From positions 1 to 50,073 of the forward strand of contig CAZNQW010000005.1 of assembly GCA_964575225.1 (NCBI GenBank): a DNA stretch of 50,073 nt. The letters are read 5' to 3'. This DNA comes from CAZNQW01 sp964575225. Lineage in GTDB: Bacteria > Chloroflexota > Anaerolineae > JAAYZQ01. Made by a program: the position numbers and the translations under genes. Below are positions 1 to 8,708 of the stretch, in pieces (the stretch's first letter is position 1; every line of letters begins with the position of its first letter). The notes below the pieces were generated by a model that worked only from the letters and a program-made list of their open reading frames with translations, was not told the DNA's origin and did no database searches.

Positions 1-45
1 GATGGAATCTCGTGACTGGAGTTCAGACGTGTGCTCTTCCGATCT
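1..45 (+). other. Illumina TruSeq adapter and index contamination
   Basis: Bases 12-45 match the 34-base Illumina multiplexing read-2 adapter that ends in GCTCTTCCGATCT. Bases 4-11 (GGAATCTC) sit where the i7 index lies, and their reverse complement GAGATTCC is, from memory, TruSeq HT index D704. Bases 1-3 (GAT) fit the end of the P7 tail. This is not genomic sequence: an untrimmed read end was built into the contig. Genome sequence begins at about base 46, and any reading frame crossing bases 1-45 is artificial. Confidence 0.97.
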
Positions 46-992
46 CGGAGGTCATCGGTGGGCGGGTTTTCGTTATTCAGAAAGAACTGCAAAGGCTGAC
101 CTGGTACTGGGACCTGATAGACCACAAAGTCTGGATTGTTTTGCAGCCGGGTGGCATCCTTGGGCGGAATCTCGCCCATTACGTCAGCCTCTCCCGATTC
201 GAGGGCCAGGGAGCGCACGGCAGCATCCACGTAGAAACGAAACTCGATCTCGTCCAGGTAAGCGACGCCCTCATGCTGATACACGTCGGGCGCCCAGGCA
301 TACTCGGGATTGCGCACCAGCGTCAGGTGGTCGTTGGGGATATACTCCTTGAACAGAAAGGGGCCCGTTCCCACCTGATGAATCTGATATTCGGCGCCCC
401 ATTTCTCCACCGCCGTGGGCGAGGCCATTCCCAGATAGACCTGGCTGGCCGAATCGAGGAAGGGAGCGTAGGGCTCGCTCAAGTGGACCTTGACCGTGTA
501 AGGGTCTACGATCTCGGTACGTTCGTAGGGACCCAGCATGCCACGGGCTTTGCGCGATTTGGTTTCGGGGTTGGCGATGCGGTCGAGGTTGAACTGGACG
601 GCGGCAGCGTCAAAGGGTGTGCCGTCGTGAAAGGTCACGTCCTGTCGCAGGTAGAAGGTATAGACGGTACCGTCGTCCGAGATCTCCCAACGGTCGGCAA
701 GCCCCGGAACGAAATGGCCCTCCAGATCCTGGTAGACCAGGGTGTCGTACACGCTGGTGAGGGGAATGCCGAGTTCCGACGAAGCATCGACGTGGGGATC
801 GATGCCCGAGGGAGCCAGGGTCAGTCCATAGACCAGTTTGCCTCCTTGACGGGGCACGACGGAGGGGGTTTGTTCCTGAGTAGCGGCCGTCGGCTGGGTC
901 GTGGGGTCTGGCTTGGGACTACAGGCGATTCCCAGGATCGCGATCAGTGTGAGGGATAGGACAAGTCCCCATAGGTTCGAATGTCGATGCAT
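46..992 (-). CDS. ABC transporter solute-binding lipoprotein, peptide/nickel type (SBP_bac_5), 3' truncated
   Basis: About 315 residues are visible; the C-terminal part is lost at the contig end where the adapter begins. The N-terminus is a hydrophobic signal with a lipobox (LGIAC, Cys24) followed by a Pro/Thr-rich spacer, so a membrane-anchored lipoprotein is expected. The body reads as a family 5 binding protein: GGKLVYGLTLAPSGIDPH near the start, then VTFHDGTPFDAAAVQFNLDR, then GTGPFLFKEY. Family members capture oligopeptides, nickel or sugars for an ABC importer; the ligand cannot be told here. The ATG at 992 is preceded by GGAGGTAG at good spacing. No permease or ATPase gene is in view; any partners would lie beyond the contig end. 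Confidence 0.93.
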
Positions 993-1120
993 CCATCTAC
1001 CTCCGGCGCCTTGGATACCGCTATTCTAGCACAAGTGCGTGCAAAAAGCCAGAACCTTAGGGCTGCAATCCGGCGGGGGGACGGAAGGAGTATCGGCGAC
1101 CCAGAAGGCGGCTGTCGGGC

Positions 1121-1149
1121 TTGCGCTTTGAGACGGTTTAAGGTAGAAT
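1121..1149 (+). promoter_or_regulatory. Candidate sigma-70 promoter for the GH3-like gene
   Basis: TTGCGC (1121-1126), a 17-base spacer and TAGAAT (1144-1149) lie 28 bases upstream of the GTG start at 1177. The spacing is ideal but the -35 box is only partly consensus. Confidence 0.4.
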
Positions 1150-1176
1150 CAGGCCAAGTTTGGTGGAGGAGAACGA

Positions 1177-4080
1177 GTGCGGATGCGATTTGGACGGGGA
1201 CGCTGGCTGGTCGTGTGGGTGCTTTTGGCCGCCTTGACTCCCTACCTGAGAACCTACCCGGCGGTGGCCCAATCAGACGTGCCGGCCGATGAGGCCTGGT
1301 TGGACGAGACCCTGGCAGGCATGACGACAGCCGACAAGGTGGGTCAGTTGTTCCTGGTGACCTTTTCGGGGTCGGATGTGACGACTGAATCGGATGTCGC
1401 TCGCCTGATTCAGGTTTTTCGCGTCGGTGGCGTGATTCTCGATTCGCAAAATGGCAATCTGGTTAACGATTCATCGACTCCCCAACAGATTCAAACCTTG
1501 ACGCAGGGGCTTCAGGAGCTGGCTTTTACGCCGTCGGCAGCGGTTACCATGACCCACTATCTGCCGGTGACCACGACCTTGCCTGTGGAAGAAGGGCAAC
1601 CCATCACCGGTAGCCAACCGGTCACTGTGTCGACGGTGATCACCGCCTCTCAGGTCATCACCACCGAGGCTCAGGGCATTCCTGTGTTGATCGCAGTTGC
1701 CCAGGAGGGCGATGGGTACCCCATCACCACCTTGCGCGGCGGCTTTAGCCCCCTGCCCAGCAATATGGCGCTGGGGGCCACCTGGAATGAAGAACTGACT
1801 CAGCAGGTGGGTCAGATCGTGGGGCAAGAGCTGGCGGCGGTGGGGGTCAATCTGCTTTTAGGGCCGTCCCTCGACGTGCTGGCTGTACCTCGCCCGGGCC
1901 GCAGCGGCGACCTGGGGACGCGCGCTTTTGGCGGCGATCCCTATTGGGTGGGACGTCTGGGCCAGGCCTATATTCAAGGGATCCACACCGGCAGTGACGG
2001 CCGGGTGGCGGTTGTGGCCAAGCATCTGCCCGGATTGGGAGCCAGCGATCGCAGCCTGGAACAAGAGATCGCCACGGTGGACAAATCGCTGCAGGACCTA
2101 CGCCTGATCGAGCTGCCGCCCTTTTTTGCCGTAACACACTCAGAAGTCTCTACAGACACGGCCGATGCATTGATGACGGCTCACATTCGCTATCGGGGGT
2201 TTCAGGGCAACATCCGCTATGTCACGCCGCCCATCAGCTTGCACTCTCAGGGGTTGCAGGAGATTATGGCTCAACCCGAGTTGGTGCCGTGGCGCAATCG
2301 GGGCGGGCTATTGGTGAGCGACTCGCTGGGGGTTCCGGCCGTGCGCCGCTATTACTCGCCCGACCTGACCGCCTTTCCCCACCGTCAGATCGCCCTGGAT
2401 GCCTTCCAGGCAGGCAACGATCTGTTGACGCTGTCCCGCTTTTCCCTCAACGATTCGTGGGACGAGCAGATGAGCAATATTGAGGATACCATCCTCTTTT
2501 TCCAATCGCGGTATAAAACCGATGAGAACTTCCGATTGCGCGTCGACGATGCCGTGCGCCGCATTCTCAGGGTCAAGAAGCGCTTGTGCGACGATTTTTC
2601 GTTGGCGAGCTGTAGTATCGACGGGACGAGGTTGGCAGAGATCGGCAACTCGCAGGGTAGCATCGCCCAGGTGGCGCAAGAGTCGATCACTCTCCTGTAC
2701 CCATCTTTGCCAGAGTTGGCTGTGCGCATTCCTCGCCCACCCCGCGTGGATGATAAGATTTTGATTTTCACCGATGCACGAGAAGCCCAAGAGTGCGATC
2801 CCTGCGTGCCCTTTTACCTGTTGGAGCCTGATGCGCTGGAGGAGACCCTCCTGCGCATGTACGGTCCCGAGGCCAGTGGGCAGGTCAATCCCAGTAATGT
2901 GAATTCGTTCACCTTTGCCCAATTGCGCAGCTTTTTGTCCTTTGGGACGCCCAGCTTGGATCCCTTTATCCGCGATGCCGACTGGATCCTCTTTGCCATG
3001 TTGGACTATGCACCGGATGAAGAACCCAGTTCGGGGGCGCTCAAGCAGTTTCTGCGTGACTGGACGGCAGGCCTCGAGACCCAGAACATTGTCGTAATGG
3101 CCTACGAGGCGCCCTACTATCTCGATACCACTGAGGTCAGCAAACTTACCGCGTACTATGGGGTATACAGCAAATCGGCACCCTTTGTGACCGCCTCAGT
3201 TCGGGCCCTGTTCCAGGAGTTCACGCCGGTGGGGCGCTCGCCTGTCACGGTGGAGGGGGTGGGTTATCACTTGACCAGTGAGCTGTCGCCCGACCCGAAT
3301 CAGATCATTTCGGTCATTTGGGCCGACCAGCCGGCGCCGAGTGAGGGAACGCCGCAGCCTATTCAGCTCGACGTCGGCGGGCCGCTGAACGTTCGCACTA
3401 GTGTGATCGTGGATCGCAACGGCAACGCGGTGCCCGACGGCACGCCGGTCATTTTCCGCTATGTGTATGTCGATGAGGGGCTGGGGGGCCAGGTGCAGGT
3501 CAACACAGTGGGCGGTGTGGCCGAAACGACGCTCACTCTGGAGCACGCGGGCTTGCTCGAGATCCGTGCCACCAGCGATCCCGCGCGGAATTCGTTGCCC
3601 TTGCAAGTCATCAAACTGGGGGAAAAGACGGAAATTTTGACGCCGACGCCCACACCGACACCCACACCCACGCCAACGCCTACAAATACGCCGACGCCCA
3701 CGCCGACAGACACCCCAACGCCCACACCGAGCCCCACACCTACGCCGGAGCCCGACGTGCCCATTGTGCCGTCCAGCCCGCGGGTGGAATGGATCGATCT
3801 GACCTTGGCCCTGGTGGGGATGGCGGCGGCCGGTGGGTTGGTTTTGGCGGCAGGCACGGCGCTCCACCTCCGGGCGCGTTATTGGAACCCGGCGCTGCGT
3901 ATTGCCCTGTGGAGTCTCGTCTCCGGTTTGGTGGGCTATTTATTCTATGGGCTGGCATTGCCGGGCAGCGGTTTTCTGGAAAGTGTCACCCCAGGGCTGC
4001 GCGGCCTGTTGATCGGCTTTGGCTTTGGCCTGGTGCCTCTCGCGGTCGTCGCCTGGTTGGCGGCGCGGCAAAACGACTAG
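1177..4080 (+). CDS. Secreted, membrane-anchored glycoside hydrolase family 3-like protein
   Basis: 967 residues. The order is a signal peptide (about 1-30), a GH3 N-terminal TIM-barrel domain (about 40-440), a C-terminal GH3-like sandwich region, an Ig/invasin-like domain (around VDRNGNAVPDGTPVIF), a Pro-Thr repeat linker (about 820-861) and three hydrophobic segments (about 869-890, 906-924, 937-962). The likely nucleophile Asp is in LLVSDSLGVPAV, as in NagZ-type beta-N-acetylhexosaminidases. The loop that in NagZ reads KHFPGHG..DSH is here KHLPGLGASDRS, so the His of the Asp-His acid/base pair is missing. Activity may be altered or lost. Long Pro-Thr linkers are common in Chloroflexota surface proteins. 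The start is GTG at 1177 behind GGAGGAG; an ATG at 1183 is the alternative. It converges with the kinase gene, 13 bases away. Confidence 0.87.
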   Translation: MRMRFGRGRWLVVWVLLAALTPYLRTYPAVAQSDVPADEAWLDETLAGMTTADKVGQLFLVTFSGSDVTTESDVARLIQVFRVGGVILDSQNGNLVNDSSTPQQIQTLTQGLQELAFTPSAAVTMTHYLPVTTTLPVEEGQPITGSQPVTVSTVITASQVITTEAQGIPVLIAVAQEGDGYPITTLRGGFSPLPSNMALGATWNEELTQQVGQIVGQELAAVGVNLLLGPSLDVLAVPRPGRSGDLGTRAFGGDPYWVGRLGQAYIQGIHTGSDGRVAVVAKHLPGLGASDRSLEQEIATVDKSLQDLRLIELPPFFAVTHSEVSTDTADALMTAHIRYRGFQGNIRYVTPPISLHSQGLQEIMAQPELVPWRNRGGLLVSDSLGVPAVRRYYSPDLTAFPHRQIALDAFQAGNDLLTLSRFSLNDSWDEQMSNIEDTILFFQSRYKTDENFRLRVDDAVRRILRVKKRLCDDFSLASCSIDGTRLAEIGNSQGSIAQVAQESITLLYPSLPELAVRIPRPPRVDDKILIFTDAREAQECDPCVPFYLLEPDALEETLLRMYGPEASGQVNPSNVNSFTFAQLRSFLSFGTPSLDPFIRDADWILFAMLDYAPDEEPSSGALKQFLRDWTAGLETQNIVVMAYEAPYYLDTTEVSKLTAYYGVYSKSAPFVTASVRALFQEFTPVGRSPVTVEGVGYHLTSELSPDPNQIISVIWADQPAPSEGTPQPIQLDVGGPLNVRTSVIVDRNGNAVPDGTPVIFRYVYVDEGLGGQVQVNTVGGVAETTLTLEHAGLLEIRATSDPARNSLPLQVIKLGEKTEILTPTPTPTPTPTPTPTNTPTPTPTDTPTPTPSPTPTPEPDVPIVPSSPRVEWIDLTLALVGMAAAGGLVLAAGTALHLRARYWNPALRIALWSLVSGLVGYLFYGLALPGSGFLESVTPGLRGLLIGFGFGLVPLAVVAWLAARQND

Positions 4081-4093
4081 GCGCCCGGCGAGG

Positions 4094-5239
4094 CTATCGA
4101 CCGCGCGGGGCTGGCGTGGCGCTGGGCCTGGGGGTTGGGCTTGGGGTCGGGCTGGGTTGAGGCCTTGGTGTGACCGTCGCTCGGGGCCGGACGGTGACTG
4201 TGGGCGCTACCACGGTCACGGTGGGTGTGGGACTGGGCGGAGGCAGCATGGCCGGCCGGGCGGTGATGAGCGTGGCACTGAGAAGCAACAGGCCGACCAC
4301 GGCCAAGACGCCGCGGTTGACTCGCACGAACTGAGCAAGGGGCTGTTCTTCATCCAGAAGGCGGGCCAGCGTCCGGCTCACAGGACTGGGGGCCAAAAGC
4401 TCCTGGCGCAGGACGGCAATGGTGGGGGGCCGTTCGTCGGGGTGCATGCCCAGGCTCCACAGGATGGCCCGGTCCGTTTGGGGGGAAATGGCAGGATTCA
4501 GTTTGCGCAGCGAGGCCAACGAATTGGGGCGCAGAAAGCGCTCCTTGGCATCGACGGGCGGCTGGCCGGTCAACAAGTGGTACAAGGTTGCGCCCAGGGA
4601 ATAGATGTCGGAGCGGGCGTCGGTGTGGCGGCTGTCGCCGCCATACTGCTCCAGAGGGGTGTACTGGACGGTCCCCCGGGCTTGGGCCACTGTGATAGTG
4701 CGTTGGTCATCGGGCATCAACACTTTGACCAGCCCAAAGTCGACCAGTTTGATGGTGCCCGAGGGTGTGATTTTGATGTTGCCGGGTTTGATGTCGCGGT
4801 GCAGCACCGGCGGATCCTGGGTGTGCATGTACTCGAGGGCATCGCAGAGCTGGGCCGCCCAGTTCAGCACCTGCTTCTCGGCTAGCGGATGACCGTCGCG
4901 TAGGGCGTTGCGCAAGAGTTCTTGGAGATCGTGGCCCGGGACGAAATCCATGACCAGATAGTCCCGGTCGTTGTCCAGAAAAAAGTCGGACACTTTGGGC
5001 AGGTTGGGATGGTCCAGGCGGGCTAGGGTGCTAGCCTCTTTGTAGAACTGGTCACGGCTCTGTTCGAGCTCTTCGGCTGGGGCCTCGGGATCCGGCAGCG
5101 CCTCTTTGACCGCGCAGATGCGACCTGCCAGACGCAGGTCTTCGGCGCGATAGGTGGCGCCCATCCCGCCCCGTCCGACCAGCTCGATGATTTTGTACCG
5201 TTCTTTCAGAATAGTGCCTGGAGGCAGACTTGTGGCCAA
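4094..5239 (-). CDS. Membrane-anchored Ser/Thr protein kinase (PknB-like)
   Basis: 381 residues. The kinase domain spans about 15-285: glycine loop GRGGMG (22-27), ATP-binding Lys45 in AVKEA, catalytic HRDIKPGN (147-154), DFG (167-169) and an activation segment ending TPLEQY in place of APE. Active-site residues are all present, so it should be catalytically competent. One membrane segment (about 310-327) is followed by an external Pro/Thr/Val-rich tail with no PASTA or other ligand domain. The start is TTG at 5239, chosen because GGGAG lies about 9 bases upstream. The FHA gene is divergent from it; FHA domains bind phosphothreonine, so the neighbour could be a target or reader, which is an inference from adjacency. 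Confidence 0.93.
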   Translation of the reverse strand: MATSLPPGTILKERYKIIELVGRGGMGATYRAEDLRLAGRICAVKEALPDPEAPAEELEQSRDQFYKEASTLARLDHPNLPKVSDFFLDNDRDYLVMDFVPGHDLQELLRNALRDGHPLAEKQVLNWAAQLCDALEYMHTQDPPVLHRDIKPGNIKITPSGTIKLVDFGLVKVLMPDDQRTITVAQARGTVQYTPLEQYGGDSRHTDARSDIYSLGATLYHLLTGQPPVDAKERFLRPNSLASLRKLNPAISPQTDRAILWSLGMHPDERPPTIAVLRQELLAPSPVSRTLARLLDEEQPLAQFVRVNRGVLAVVGLLLLSATLITARPAMLPPPSPTPTVTVVAPTVTVRPRATVTPRPQPSPTPSPTPRPSATPAPRGR

Positions 5240-5307
5240 TGCCTTGGCTCCCTGCGCGAAAATTGGGCAGAAACGGGCCGCCGGGCCTCCCGCCTGCCAG
5301 CGTGGAT

Positions 5308-5336
5308 AGCTTAGCGCAGAATCAGGTTCTTGTCAA
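5308..5336 (-). promoter_or_regulatory. Candidate promoter for the Ser/Thr kinase gene
   Basis: On the minus strand a consensus TTGACA (5336-5331) is followed after 17 bases by TAAGCT (5313-5308). The -10 box is poor, but its first two bases and last base are consensus. The kinase start is about 70 bases downstream. Confidence 0.4.
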
Positions 5337-5437
5337 GGGTGCGCGGATGGCGGATCAGGCAATCGCATCGGGAAAGCACAAGGGAGGGATCCGAAATCGT
5401 GCCTGGTGAGTGGAAAAACGAGGGGTAGGAGGATGCT

Positions 5438-6079
5438 GTGTCGGATGTAGCCATGCTGCTCATGGTCGAAGGGCCATGGCCTGGAAAGCGATTTTTCATC
5501 GAGAGCCCCGTGTTCCTGGTGGGGCGTGATGCAGAGTGCGACCTGGTGATTCCCGACCGGCAGGTGTCGCGGCGGCACGCGGTCGTGACGCAGGAAGAGG
5601 ATCAGTACATCGTCAAAGATTTGGGTTCCAAGAATGGCACCTTTGTCAATGGGCAGGAGCTTTCGGGGACGTATGTTCTGCAGGATGGCGATGAGATTCA
5701 GGTGGCCCTGTGTTGCCGGTTGGCGTTTGTGGCTGCCGAATCGACGGCCCCGGTGTTTCTGGAAGAACCGACCACCGGCTTGCACATGGATCTCGAGAGC
5801 AAGCGCGTGTGGGTCGGGGGTCAGGAGCTGGATCCTCCCCTGTCGCTGGCCCAATACCGGTTGCTGGCGTTGCTGCATCAGGAGCCGGGCCGAGTGTTTA
5901 GCCGCGATCAAGTGGTAGAAGCCGTGTGGCCCGAGGACGATCGGGATGGAATTTCTGAACAGGCCATCGACGCTCTGGCTCGGCGGCTGCGCGAGCGGTT
6001 GGCAGAGGCCGATCCCGAGAGCCAGTTCATTGTGACGGTGCGTGGGCACGGGTTCCGATTGGAAAATGCCGTGCCCTGA
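5438..6079 (+). CDS. FHA domain and winged-helix (OmpR/PhoB-type) DNA-binding protein
   Basis: 213 residues. An FHA domain occupies about 5-95, with the typical GRDAECDLVIPD, VSRRHA and GSKNGTFVNG motifs that bind phosphothreonine peptides. A transcriptional-regulator C-terminal winged helix (about 115-210) follows, with LSLAQYRLLALL and ending VTVRGHGFRL. There is no receiver domain, so the input is probably Thr phosphorylation of a partner rather than a histidine kinase. The start is GTG at 5438, fixed by TAGGAGGA five bases upstream. It is divergent from the Ser/Thr kinase gene, which makes a kinase-to-FHA signalling pair plausible. It ends just before a strong bidirectional terminator. 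Confidence 0.92.
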   Translation: MSDVAMLLMVEGPWPGKRFFIESPVFLVGRDAECDLVIPDRQVSRRHAVVTQEEDQYIVKDLGSKNGTFVNGQELSGTYVLQDGDEIQVALCCRLAFVAAESTAPVFLEEPTTGLHMDLESKRVWVGGQELDPPLSLAQYRLLALLHQEPGRVFSRDQVVEAVWPEDDRDGISEQAIDALARRLRERLAEADPESQFIVTVRGHGFRLENAVP

Positions 6080-6084
6080 GAGAA

Positions 6085-6127
6085 AAAAAAGCCCGCGCCG
6101 CGAATCGATCCGCAGCGCGGGCTTTTT
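6085..6127. terminator. Bidirectional intrinsic terminator
   Basis: GCCCGCGC (6091-6098) pairs with GCGCGGGC (6115-6122), with an A-run before and a T-run after, so it can end transcription of both the FHA gene (plus) and the CpXC gene (minus). Confidence 0.9.
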
Positions 6128-6138
6128 AGTTCTGTTTA

Positions 6139-7509
6139 TCAAGTGGTTAGAGGGGACCCCGCGCCCACCAGGCGGGCAGCGACCTCGTGAATTCGCGTCA
6201 CCTGCCGGGCCGCATCGTGTCGGCCCTCAGCTTCCATTTGCTCTTTCATCTCCTCTAACAACGACAATAGATCGGCGTTGGTCATGTCAGGGTGAGCCTT
6301 CAGCGTGGCCTCGATGTCGGCGGCCGATTGGATCTGCAGGAGTTTGGAGAGAAGCCGGATCACGGGCGGCTGGCTGTTTTCGATCAAACGGGTGAGGATC
6401 TCACCGACCCGATTCAATTGGGCCGCCTGTTCGGTACGCCCCTCGGCTTCGGCGGCGCGCAGGTTGGCCGAAAGAATGCGCAGGAACAGCTCGTCGATTT
6501 CTCGCACGTTCCCCCGGATGGCAGCCTCCATGTCCTCGCTCTTGAGGATCGTTTCCAACAGGGCTACCCGCTTCTGAGCCTGTTGTTGCATCTCGGCATC
6601 GATCGTGTCGGTCAAGTCGAGGAGGGTCTGGCGCAAATTCTGAAGCGTTTCCACGGTCTGGCGGTCGCCCGAGGAGTTGGCCGCGTCGATCCGGTCGGTG
6701 AGTTGGCTATAGAACTGATAATCGATGGCGGGGCGCGCAAAGGCCGCCATCGCCTCGATTTTCACCGTCTCGCCAGCCAGGGCCGCTTCCACAAGCTTTT
6801 CTAGCAATCCCTCCCGGGTGATGTCGTCGCCCAGGCTTTCAATGGCCTCCTGTTCGGCCAAAAGGTCGTGGCCCTGGGTGGTCCATTCCAGCAACTGCTG
6901 GCGCAGTGTTTCGAGTTCGCTGGCGATCTCGTCGCGCCCACTGGCCTGGCTCATCTCTAGATTCAGCGTCACCAGTTCGAAAAAGCTGTAATCGATCAGC
7001 GAGTCATTCTCTTTGGCCAGTAACCGGCGGGCGCTTTCGTCCGGCGTGTTCAGCAATTTTTCCAGCAGGTCCACTTTGGCCCGTTGTTCCTGGAGCATTT
7101 CTGGGCTAATGCCGTCGGCCTCAAAGATGGCCTCGATCATGGCCTCCAGGCGCAGGAAGGAACGGGGCCGGAGCAAATAGCCCTTGCGCTGCTCGGGTGG
7201 CATCGACATCATCACCCGATTGGTCAAATCGCCGATGACCCGCTGCTGCTCCGTTTCGGGCAAGCCCAGTTCAGTGGGCATGAAAGTGAACAAAAGCTCT
7301 TTTTCCGAGTCATGGTACACCAGGGGGCTGCCCAAGGCGCCGCCGCTGCCGCACGAGGGGCAGATGGCGATGTTGATCTGGCCCGCCAAGAGCCGAGCCT
7401 TGGCTTCGGGGTTCTGCTGGGCGTCGATGATGGTGATGATCGGGGTCGAAAACGGCGTTTTGCAGCTTGGGCAGGTTACGGAAACGGTCTGATAGTTTGG
7501 TGTGCTCAA
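6139..7509 (-). CDS. CpXC domain protein with long helical region
   Basis: 456 residues. The N-terminus has two CPSC pairs (residues 13-16 and about 50-53) that form a zinc-ribbon-like CpXC domain, including FTFMPTELGL. The remaining ~330 residues are Glu/Gln/Leu-rich and helical, probably coiled coil or an alpha-solenoid, with no enzymatic motif. No signal peptide is seen, so it is likely cytoplasmic. CpXC proteins are frequent in Chloroflexota but have no established function. The start is TTG at 7509, supported by AGGA about 10 bases upstream. It stands alone between a terminator and a ~200-base intergenic stretch. Confidence 0.82.
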   Translation of the reverse strand: MSTPNYQTVSVTCPSCKTPFSTPIITIIDAQQNPEAKARLLAGQINIAICPSCGSGGALGSPLVYHDSEKELLFTFMPTELGLPETEQQRVIGDLTNRVMMSMPPEQRKGYLLRPRSFLRLEAMIEAIFEADGISPEMLQEQRAKVDLLEKLLNTPDESARRLLAKENDSLIDYSFFELVTLNLEMSQASGRDEIASELETLRQQLLEWTTQGHDLLAEQEAIESLGDDITREGLLEKLVEAALAGETVKIEAMAAFARPAIDYQFYSQLTDRIDAANSSGDRQTVETLQNLRQTLLDLTDTIDAEMQQQAQKRVALLETILKSEDMEAAIRGNVREIDELFLRILSANLRAAEAEGRTEQAAQLNRVGEILTRLIENSQPPVIRLLSKLLQIQSAADIEATLKAHPDMTNADLLSLLEEMKEQMEAEGRHDAARQVTRIHEVAARLVGAGSPLTT

Positions 7510-7712
7510 GGTATCTGTCCTTTCAGAAAACAGCCATGGGTGGCACGCTCGTTCTGGGAGCGCTCACAAGACAACAGGCCCAGTGTAGGCCACTTGGTAG
7601 ATTCTGTCAAATGAAAGGAGAGCGAAAGCCAGAGCGGCGCCGTTTTCGGAATCTTGAGCGAGCTACCGGTTCCTGGGTATCAGGATAACACCTGTTTTCG
7701 GGGCCTTGCTCG

Positions 7713-8222
7713 TCAGAAGCCGGAGGGTGTTTGCAGGCCATCGATCCAGGCCACGAGCTGCCAGCGGCCCTCTGTCACATCGTCCAGAAGAGCGGCCTGG
7801 GCTCGCGCCTGGACCAGCAGTTCGCGGCGGCGCTCGGAGGGCAAGGCCAGAGCCAGGCCCACCTCCCCGATGACGCCGCCCAGGCCCTCGGTGGCGGTGG
7901 CCCAGGCTGACATCACCTTGGTCGCGGGGAGAGCCTCGGCGTCGCGCACCTGGCGCACCAGTCCCGTCACCGCCGGCCCCAGCGTGGAGAGGGCCGTGGC
8001 GTTATGATCGGCGCCCAGAAAGAGGGCCGCACCGCGGATACCGTCCAGGGTCCACTCCATAGGCGCCGGCCCGAGTTGTAGGGCCAGGCCCAGGGCTCGG
8101 ATGTAGCCGTCCAGCGCGGCTTCCAGGTCCAGGGGGAGGACCTGGAATGCCTGTTCCAACTCGCGGGCGATCCAGGCTGCGGCCGCGGCGGCCGTCAGGT
8201 GGAGGATGTCGGGCTCGCTCAT
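7713..8222 (-). CDS. Hypothetical Ala/Leu-rich protein, last gene of the ygfK-like unit
   Basis: 169 residues, beginning MSEPDILHLTAAAAAAWI. It is helical and rich in Ala and Leu, with no Cys motif and no membrane segment. The frame stays open far upstream, but the ATG at 8222 overlaps the stop of the preceding membrane-protein gene by four bases (ATGA), which argues for translational coupling and this start. I do not recognise a family. Its place behind a large oxidoreductase and a small membrane protein suggests an accessory role, as an inference only. Confidence 0.7.
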   Translation of the reverse strand: MSEPDILHLTAAAAAAWIARELEQAFQVLPLDLEAALDGYIRALGLALQLGPAPMEWTLDGIRGAALFLGADHNATALSTLGPAVTGLVRQVRDAEALPATKVMSAWATATEGLGGVIGEVGLALALPSERRRELLVQARAQAALLDDVTEGRWQLVAWIDGLQTPSGF

Positions 8223-8704
8223 GGCCTGGGATGCTCTGTGGTCGAATCGATATCGGGCGGCCGGACAAACCAGGCGCTGGCTCCCAGCCGTATGAGGGCC
8301 AGAGCGGCCAATGCCAGACCCCAACCAGGGCTGCTTGCCAGGAGGAGGACCGGGACGGCATAGACGCCGGCGAAAAAGACGAACAGGGCGTTGAGGCCCA
8401 GAACCAGCTTCAGGTTGCCCCGCCGCTCGATGGCCAGTCGACGCATGGCAAAGACCATGAGGGGGATCTCGGCGATGGAAAAGGCGCCCATCATCAGCGC
8501 CAACAGGGCCACGATCAGGGGAAAGGTGGACAGAAGCGACGGCGTCCTGCCCGACCGGGCGATAGCCAGGCACAGGGCGACAAGACCGGCGCAGGCCAAC
8601 AAGCCCAGCAGCCCGCTGAGTAGCAGATGCCGCCGAAAACAGCGACCCACCGGCGGTCCGCCCGGGGCGGGCGAAGGGATGGGCGTGGATCCTGGGAGAG
8701 CCAC
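8219..8704 (-). CDS. Small four-helix membrane protein
   Basis: 161 residues with about four hydrophobic segments (about 27-48, 58-84, 100-122, 126-145) and a charged, Pro-rich N-terminus. No motif identifies a family. The start is GTG at 8704, four bases after the stop of the YgfK-like gene, and the end overlaps the next start by four bases, so the three genes are one transcription unit. A membrane anchor for the upstream oxidoreductase is possible but unproven. Confidence 0.68.
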   Translation of the reverse strand: MALPGSTPIPSPAPGGPPVGRCFRRHLLLSGLLGLLACAGLVALCLAIARSGRTPSLLSTFPLIVALLALMMGAFSIAEIPLMVFAMRRLAIERRGNLKLVLGLNALFVFFAGVYAVPVLLLASSPGWGLALAALALIRLGASAWFVRPPDIDSTTEHPRP

Positions 8705-8708
8705 AGTG

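Noticed and set aside
12..959. Long plus-strand open frame at the contig start
   Set aside because: It begins inside the adapter and is antisense to a clear solute-binding lipoprotein on the minus strand that has a lipobox, family motifs and a ribosome binding site.
3640..3760. Short tandem repeat that could be mistaken for a CRISPR or VNTR
   Set aside because: The repeats encode Pro-Thr in frame with the GH3-like gene and have no spacers.
3459..3857. Minus-strand frame rich in Gly-Val repeats
   Set aside because: It is the antisense of the Pro-Thr linker of the GH3-like protein and has no independent support.
4019..4885. Plus-strand frame over the kinase gene
   Set aside because: It is antisense to a complete kinase domain with all catalytic motifs.
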